This document shows, piece by piece, positions 7,627-11,048 of a stretch of 11,048 nucleotides of DNA. Source of the DNA: Gammaproteobacteria bacterium (GTDB lineage Bacteria; Pseudomonadota; Gammaproteobacteria; Pseudomonadales; Pseudohongiellaceae); contig NZJB01000117.1 in assembly GCA_002691885.1 (NCBI GenBank), positions 1-11,048 on the forward strand, written 5' to 3'. A program made the translations under genes and the position numbers. The notes beneath the pieces are model-generated. The model saw only the letters and a program-made list of their open reading frames with translations, was not told the origin of the DNA and did not search any database. The stretch's first letter is position 1. Each line of letters begins with the position of its first letter.

Positions 7627-7978
7627 AACGTAATTCCCCTCTACTGACCGGCATTTTTACAGACTGAGACAGAACTTTCGAGGAGCAGAACCATCTGCCG
7701 GCGGAAACCGTGAAAATACTGTATTCAGAACCGGCGAGATGGCTTCAAGGGAACTGCGAGTAATTTACGAAAGTCAGTCGATGGACAGCTGTGCTGATAC
7801 AGTGATCGGCAGCGGGGCATGCGTCAAGAGTGTCGGGCGCTCAAGCATGCTGTGCGCAGAGAGAGGTGGCGTGACGTTAGGGGAATGGCCTTAGCTTTTT
7901 ATATGGTCTGAACACCTCACCGATCGCGGCTTGTTGCTTTACAAGCCGGAGGTAGCCGGTCATACTCCGCCCGAGTTG
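7627..7978. other. Divergent intergenic region between peptidase gene and cobalamin riboswitch
   Basis: This 352-base stretch has no supportable gene and should hold the promoters for both flanking units. Two structures stand out. CCATCTGCCGG (7691-7701) pairs with the arm at 7731-7742 over 11 base pairs with one bulged G. Its loop contains the near-perfect palindrome AATACTGTATT (7715-7725), placed about 90-100 bases before the peptidase start where an operator could sit. The second is an 8-pair hairpin, CGGCTTGT (7927-7934) with ACAAGCCG (7941-7948), loop of six, about 30 bases before the riboswitch. I found no promoter with good -35 and -10 boxes; TTTTTATAT near 7896-7904 is the best A/T-rich candidate for btuB. 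Confidence 0.4.
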
Positions 7979-8107
7979 TATCCGGTGTGGTGCTAACGCG
8001 ATGTTGAGCGCGGCGTCACTTAATTGGGAAGTCGGTGCGAATCCGACGCTGCCCCCGCAACGGTAAGTCCTGAGCCCAGAGCTTCGGAACGAGTCCGATA
8101 CCAGCCA
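7979..8107 (+). promoter_or_regulatory. Cobalamin (B12) riboswitch
   Basis: This leader RNA should bind adenosylcobalamin or a related corrinoid and switch off the receptor gene downstream. The core is very well conserved: GGGAAGTCGGTGCGAATCC (8026-8044) with the P5 stem GTCGG/CCGAC (8031-8035/8043-8047), then GCTGCCCCCGCAACGGTAAG (8048-8067). It ends with the B12 box AGTCCGATACCAGCC (8093-8107), close to the consensus AGYCMGGARACCTGCC. A P3-like stem pairs GTGGTGC (7987-7993) with GCGTCAC (8013-8019), counting two G-U pairs. The segment GGT at 7984-7986 can pair with ACC at 8100-8102 to close the domain. Side arms are short compared with the E. coli btuB leader, and the 5' boundary is approximate. 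The site fits exactly with a BtuB-like gene 185 bases downstream. Confidence 0.95.
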
Positions 8108-8122
8108 GATCACAATTGCGCC

Positions 8123-8215
8123 CGGCAGCTATCCGATGGCTCTGCCGTGAGCGCATTCCACGATGTAGCGGAGGGCGCGTCGGTGGCTGCTTGGAGCGTT
8201 TGGCTCCGCGTCCAC
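8123..8215 (+). promoter_or_regulatory. Hairpins between riboswitch and start codon, probable expression platform
   Basis: Two hairpins fill the 185-base segment after the aptamer. The first pairs CGGCAG (8123-8128) with CTGCCG (8142-8147). The second is GGAGC (8193-8197) with GCTCC (8203-8207), loop of five, extended by GTGG (8183-8186) with CCAC (8212-8215) across an internal loop. The second is followed by GTTTGTCTCT (8216-8225), a poor but possible U-rich tail, so it could be a ligand-dependent terminator. No stem that clearly hides the ribosome-binding site near 8282 was found. Which mechanism operates is unresolved. Confidence 0.35.
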
Positions 8216-8292
8216 GTTTGTCTCTCCCTCATCAGTTCTTGTTTGGCGCTTTGACACGAGTCAGCGTCACGAAATCTGTATGGGGAATAGTT

Positions 8293-10146
8293 TTGCCAAC
8301 GTACATTAAGCGCAGTTTTTCAGTAATTATTCTTGTCGCGCTGCTTTTGACTCAACCTGCTGAGCTTCAGGCGCAAGTGGCAATCGATGAAATCATTGTA
8401 ACTTCTAATCGAATACCCATCCCGGCGCGCCAGCTAGGAACTTCAGTTTCAGTACTGGATTTCGAAGGAATTGACGCTCGCGGTACGCTCGCACTCGCTG
8501 ATGTGATCCGGCAAATGCCGGCAGTTGCGGCCAGTAGTAATGGTGGTTTAGGTAATGCCACTACTCTGCGCATCCGAGGGGAAGAAGGGTTTCGCACCTT
8601 GACTTATCTCGACGGAATGCGCCTACAAGACCCGAGTGCTCCCCAAGTTGCCACTGACTTCTCTAACCTAGTAAGCAGCGGAATTGGCCGCGTAGAAATA
8701 CTGAGAGGCCCTCAGGGACTGGCGTACGGGGCTGATGCCGGTGGTGTCATCAATTTGAACACGCGGTCACCTTCTGAACCATTTGAACTGAACCTTGAAG
8801 CGCAGGCTGGCGAATTTGGCACGCGCCAGATGAGCGGCAACCTGATAGGTCATGCTGAATCGCTGGATTATTTCCTGTCTGTGGCTGATTTCGATACCGA
8901 CGGATTCAACAACCGTCCATCAGATCTAATTGCCGATGAAGATGGGTACGAAAATCAGACGCTTCACGGGCGACTGGGTTATGCATTGAGTGAGAGATGG
9001 CGGCTCGACTTGGTGCATAGAGAAGTAGACGGTAGTAATGATTATGATGGCTGTTTCGGGTCATTGGGGCCGACAGGGGATTGCAGCAGTGATTACGGAA
9101 TGCAGGCCAGTCGCCTCGGTCTAGAATTTCTCAGTGAGGGGTTCAGCCATGAGCTATCCTACACACGTACAAGAACTGAAAGACAAGATTTTACCGCATC
9201 TGTGCCGACTTTTGGCAGCCAGGGTGAGCAAGTCCGTGGCGAATACATCGGTTCAGCGACAACACTGGATGGTGTCGATCTGATTTGGGGGTTTGATTAT
9301 CAAAAAGATGCAGCCAACAGCATGGGTAGGAAAAATCAAGGAGCCTTCGTCGAGCTTCTCAGTGACTTCTCGCAAGCTTTCTTTCTCACCGCGGGCCTGA
9401 GATACGATGACAATGAGGACTTCGGTGCGAACACCAGCTTCCGCCTCAGTACAGCTTTTTTGTTAGAGACAAAGGCTGGCACCCTGAAGTTCAAGGCTGC
9501 GCTGGGGAGCGGATTCAGGGCACCTAGCCCATTTGAAATTCAATACAATCGAGGCCCTTATGCGTTTCCTCCGGCGACGAGCAGTCCGCTTGTTCAAGAA
9601 GAGAGCCGTGGCTGGGAAGTGGGTGCACAATTAGACGCAGAGAAATACCATCTTGAAGCCATCATATTCGACCAAAGTGTGAGTAACGCCATAGTCTTCG
9701 ATCTCGTAGGTTACAGTGGCTACCTGCAGGATTTAGGCCGCGGAGTCTCTTCAGGTATCGAGTTAATTGCTGATTACCGCATAACTAAAGCCCTGAAGGC
9801 GAGTGCGAACTATACCTACAATGAGGCGGACCGTCCCGATGGTAGTCAAAGGCTCAGGAGGCCGAATCATCTCTTTAATTTTGGTCTACGTTTCGCGGGT
9901 TTTAACAACAGGATGACTGTGAATGCTTTTTATCGGTCGCAGGCTGAGGCAATTGATATTGGTCAGATTGCACTTGAGGATTTCGGTGTCCTGGATCTCA
10001 CCGCGTCGTTTCAGATGACGGAAATGCTGCGGGTGTATGGCCGGATCGAGAATACGCTGGATGAAGAGTATAGAGAAATTTTAGACTACAACACAGCAGG
10101 TCTCGCGGCCTACATCGGTATCAAATTGAAATTCTCCGCCTTCTGA
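8293..10146 (+). CDS. btuB: BtuB-like TonB-dependent outer-membrane corrinoid receptor
   Basis: This 617-residue outer-membrane receptor is very close in length to E. coli BtuB (614). It should take up vitamin B12 or other corrinoids using TonB energy. The riboswitch just upstream is the strongest argument for this substrate. A Sec signal peptide covers residues 1-27 (KRSFSVIILVALLL, cut after LQA). The TonB box is near IDEIIVTSNR (31-40). The plug domain spans about 45-160 with LRIRGEEGF, LDGMRLQD and ILRGPQGLAYGADAGGVINL. The 22-strand barrel follows, ending in a terminal Phe as expected for outer-membrane insertion. A Cys pair in DGCFGSLGPTGDC may lie in an outer loop. No in-frame ATG exists: TTG at 8293 has GGGGA six bases upstream and gives the correct signal peptide, whereas the longer reading from TTG at 8116 would begin in the leader hairpins. 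No btuCDF transport genes are adjacent, so it probably works with ones elsewhere. Confidence 0.9.
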   Translation: MPTYIKRSFSVIILVALLLTQPAELQAQVAIDEIIVTSNRIPIPARQLGTSVSVLDFEGIDARGTLALADVIRQMPAVAASSNGGLGNATTLRIRGEEGFRTLTYLDGMRLQDPSAPQVATDFSNLVSSGIGRVEILRGPQGLAYGADAGGVINLNTRSPSEPFELNLEAQAGEFGTRQMSGNLIGHAESLDYFLSVADFDTDGFNNRPSDLIADEDGYENQTLHGRLGYALSERWRLDLVHREVDGSNDYDGCFGSLGPTGDCSSDYGMQASRLGLEFLSEGFSHELSYTRTRTERQDFTASVPTFGSQGEQVRGEYIGSATTLDGVDLIWGFDYQKDAANSMGRKNQGAFVELLSDFSQAFFLTAGLRYDDNEDFGANTSFRLSTAFLLETKAGTLKFKAALGSGFRAPSPFEIQYNRGPYAFPPATSSPLVQEESRGWEVGAQLDAEKYHLEAIIFDQSVSNAIVFDLVGYSGYLQDLGRGVSSGIELIADYRITKALKASANYTYNEADRPDGSQRLRRPNHLFNFGLRFAGFNNRMTVNAFYRSQAEAIDIGQIALEDFGVLDLTASFQMTEMLRVYGRIENTLDEEYREILDYNTAGLAAYIGIKLKFSAF

Positions 10147-10237
10147 TACATACAGCTGCTAGGTGACCAACGAGAGAAGAAGTACTCGCTTTACCAATTA
10201 TGAGCAAATTTGTCAGACTTGAGCTGCATACACTTAC

Positions 10238-11048
10238 TTATGGCAGCGCAAGATCCCAAGTTTCTATGTCCTCAATCATGGAATAAGCAGTCCAGTCAAA
10301 ATCTAGTGGTGTTATGGTAATAAAACCATTCTGATAAGCGTAAGTGTCTGTCGAATCATTTGTGCTCTGGACTATCGTTCGCTCCGGCTCAAAATAAGAT
10401 CCACCTTCCGAGTCACCCTTGGGGCTGTAGGACTCCGTCTTCAAATACGAATCTCCCATCGATCTCACTGCGACTCCCTTGAGCTCCCCTCGCGGTATAT
10501 TGACGGCCATCACAACTCCCTGAGGAGCGCCAAAAGATCTGTACCGCTCCACTAACTGCAATATAAATCTTGCGGATGTATCTGTATCAACGCCTGTCAC
10601 CTCCTGTGAAACAGCGATTGCGGGTAAACCGTGATACACGCCTTCCATTGCAGCGCCAACGGTTCCAGATAAGTGGGAAACGTTGCCAACGTTTGCACCG
10701 CGATTAACTCCCGATATCACCAGATCGAATTTATTTGGTTTTTGTAGCTGGGCTACAGCGAAGCGCACTGCGTCTGCCGGCCTTCCAGATATTGAATAAG
10801 CTTCGGCCGCGCCCTCTATGCTGACTTTCTCTACAGTCAGTGGGCCGCCTACACTTGATTGGCTGCTGCCTGATTGATTCTGATCTGGTGCTGCTACTAC
10901 TATCTCGACTCTGCTTAACGAAGCCAAGTTTGCGACAAGATTATGAAGCAGAGGCGACTCTATTCCGTCATCATTGGTAACAAGAATCCGATAATCTTGA
11001 GAAAAAACGTCATAACAAAAAGATACGGTTATTATTAGTGTGGCTAAT
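10238..11048 (-). CDS. SurE-type 5'/3'-nucleotidase with N-terminal signal peptide, start beyond right edge
   Basis: SurE-family phosphatases remove phosphate from nucleoside monophosphates or other phosphate esters using a divalent metal. In total 269 residues are visible, and the frame is open at the right edge with no start codon seen. Counting from the first full codon, the family signature ILVTNDDGIESP (21-32) gives metal ligands Asp26 and Asp27. QSGSSQS supplies Ser59 and SGVNRGANVG (112-121) supplies Asn115. The C-terminus (ITITPLDFDWT onward) is complete. Ahead of the domain is a hydrophobic segment LATLIITVSF (1-10) ending in VFS at 14-16, which looks like a signal peptide cut before Gln17. 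Most bacterial SurE proteins start directly at the TNDDG strand and are cytoplasmic, so this copy is probably periplasmic. Starting at the in-frame TTG at 10927 would delete the metal-binding motif and is wrong. It converges on btuB across a 91-base spacer with no obvious terminator. Confidence 0.88.
   Translation of the reverse strand, partial: LATLIITVSFCYDVFSQDYRILVTNDDGIESPLLHNLVANLASLSRVEIVVAAPDQNQSGSSQSSVGGPLTVEKVSIEGAAEAYSISGRPADAVRFAVAQLQKPNKFDLVISGVNRGANVGNVSHLSGTVGAAMEGVYHGLPAIAVSQEVTGVDTDTSARFILQLVERYRSFGAPQGVVMAVNIPRGELKGVAVRSMGDSYLKTESYSPKGDSEGGSYFEPERTIVQSTNDSTDTYAYQNGFITITPLDFDWTAYSMIEDIETWDLALP

Noticed and set aside
7818..7853. Two GCATGC copies about 25 bases apart
   Set aside because: GCATGC is itself a palindrome and the flanking bases do not extend the symmetry, so no hairpin or direct-repeat array is supported.
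7877..8113. Minus-strand reading frame across the riboswitch
   Set aside because: It is antisense to a conserved structured RNA and matches no protein family I recognise.
8116..8292. Extension of the btuB reading frame upstream to a TTG at 8116
   Set aside because: This part overlaps the riboswitch expression-platform hairpins, encodes an Arg/Cys-rich segment unlike a signal peptide, and would bury the real signal peptide at residue 60 onward.
8280..8309. Nine-codon ATG reading frame overlapping the btuB start
   Set aside because: No ribosome-binding site precedes it and its peptide has no regulatory pattern such as repeated codons; it is probably chance.
8293..11048. Apparently lower G+C in the btuB and surE genes than in the soxC region, as a sign of transfer
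   Set aside because: Only a few rows were counted by eye; without a proper sliding-window and codon-usage calculation against the genome this cannot support a transfer claim.

Overview
The window comes from a Gram-negative, aerobic bacterium, most likely a gammaproteobacterium of heterotrophic, perhaps marine, habit. The evidence is a TonB-dependent outer-membrane receptor behind a cobalamin riboswitch, a Tat-exported molybdopterin sulfite dehydrogenase with a periplasmic c-type cytochrome, a beta-class-like glutathione transferase and a lipoprotein prolyl oligopeptidase. No 16S or other phylogenetic marker is present, so the taxonomic placement is inference. There is no CRISPR array, insertion sequence, integrase, tRNA or rRNA, and nothing indicates a mobile element.

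Left part (1-4391, all minus strand). Read in transcription order there are four genes: a secreted tetratricopeptide-repeat protein, a SoxC-type sulfite dehydrogenase molybdopterin subunit 22 bases later, a single-haem cytochrome c whose start overlaps the end of soxC by 14 bases, and an OFA-family (oxalate/formate-antiporter-like) transporter 81 bases further on that runs off the left edge. The first three are almost certainly co-transcribed, and the fourth probably is. The core chemistry is periplasmic oxidation of sulfite (or a related sulfur species) by SoxC with electrons passed to the cytochrome. The roles of the TPR protein and the transporter are unknown. A candidate promoter and two small dyads lie in front of the TPR gene.

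Middle (4567-7626, minus strand). A glutathione S-transferase that lacks the catalytic cysteine of the beta class is followed upstream by a 255-base gene-free stretch with one sizeable hairpin. A 728-residue S9-family prolyl oligopeptidase, predicted to be a lipoprotein and with its catalytic triad intact, comes next.

Right part (7627-11048). A 352-base divergent spacer with two dyads leads into a well-conserved cobalamin riboswitch (about 7979-8107) on the plus strand. It has a 185-base expression-platform region with two further hairpins and then a BtuB-like corrinoid receptor (8293-10146) that appears to start at TTG. Vitamin B12 sufficiency should switch this receptor off. Convergent to it is the 3' part of a SurE-type nucleotidase. 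Its frame continues to the right edge and carries a signal peptide in front of the nucleotidase domain, so it looks like an exported SurE.

The strongest leads are the TPR-soxC-cytochrome-transporter operon with its histidine-rich secreted TPR protein, the exported SurE, and the riboswitch-controlled receptor with no ATG start.
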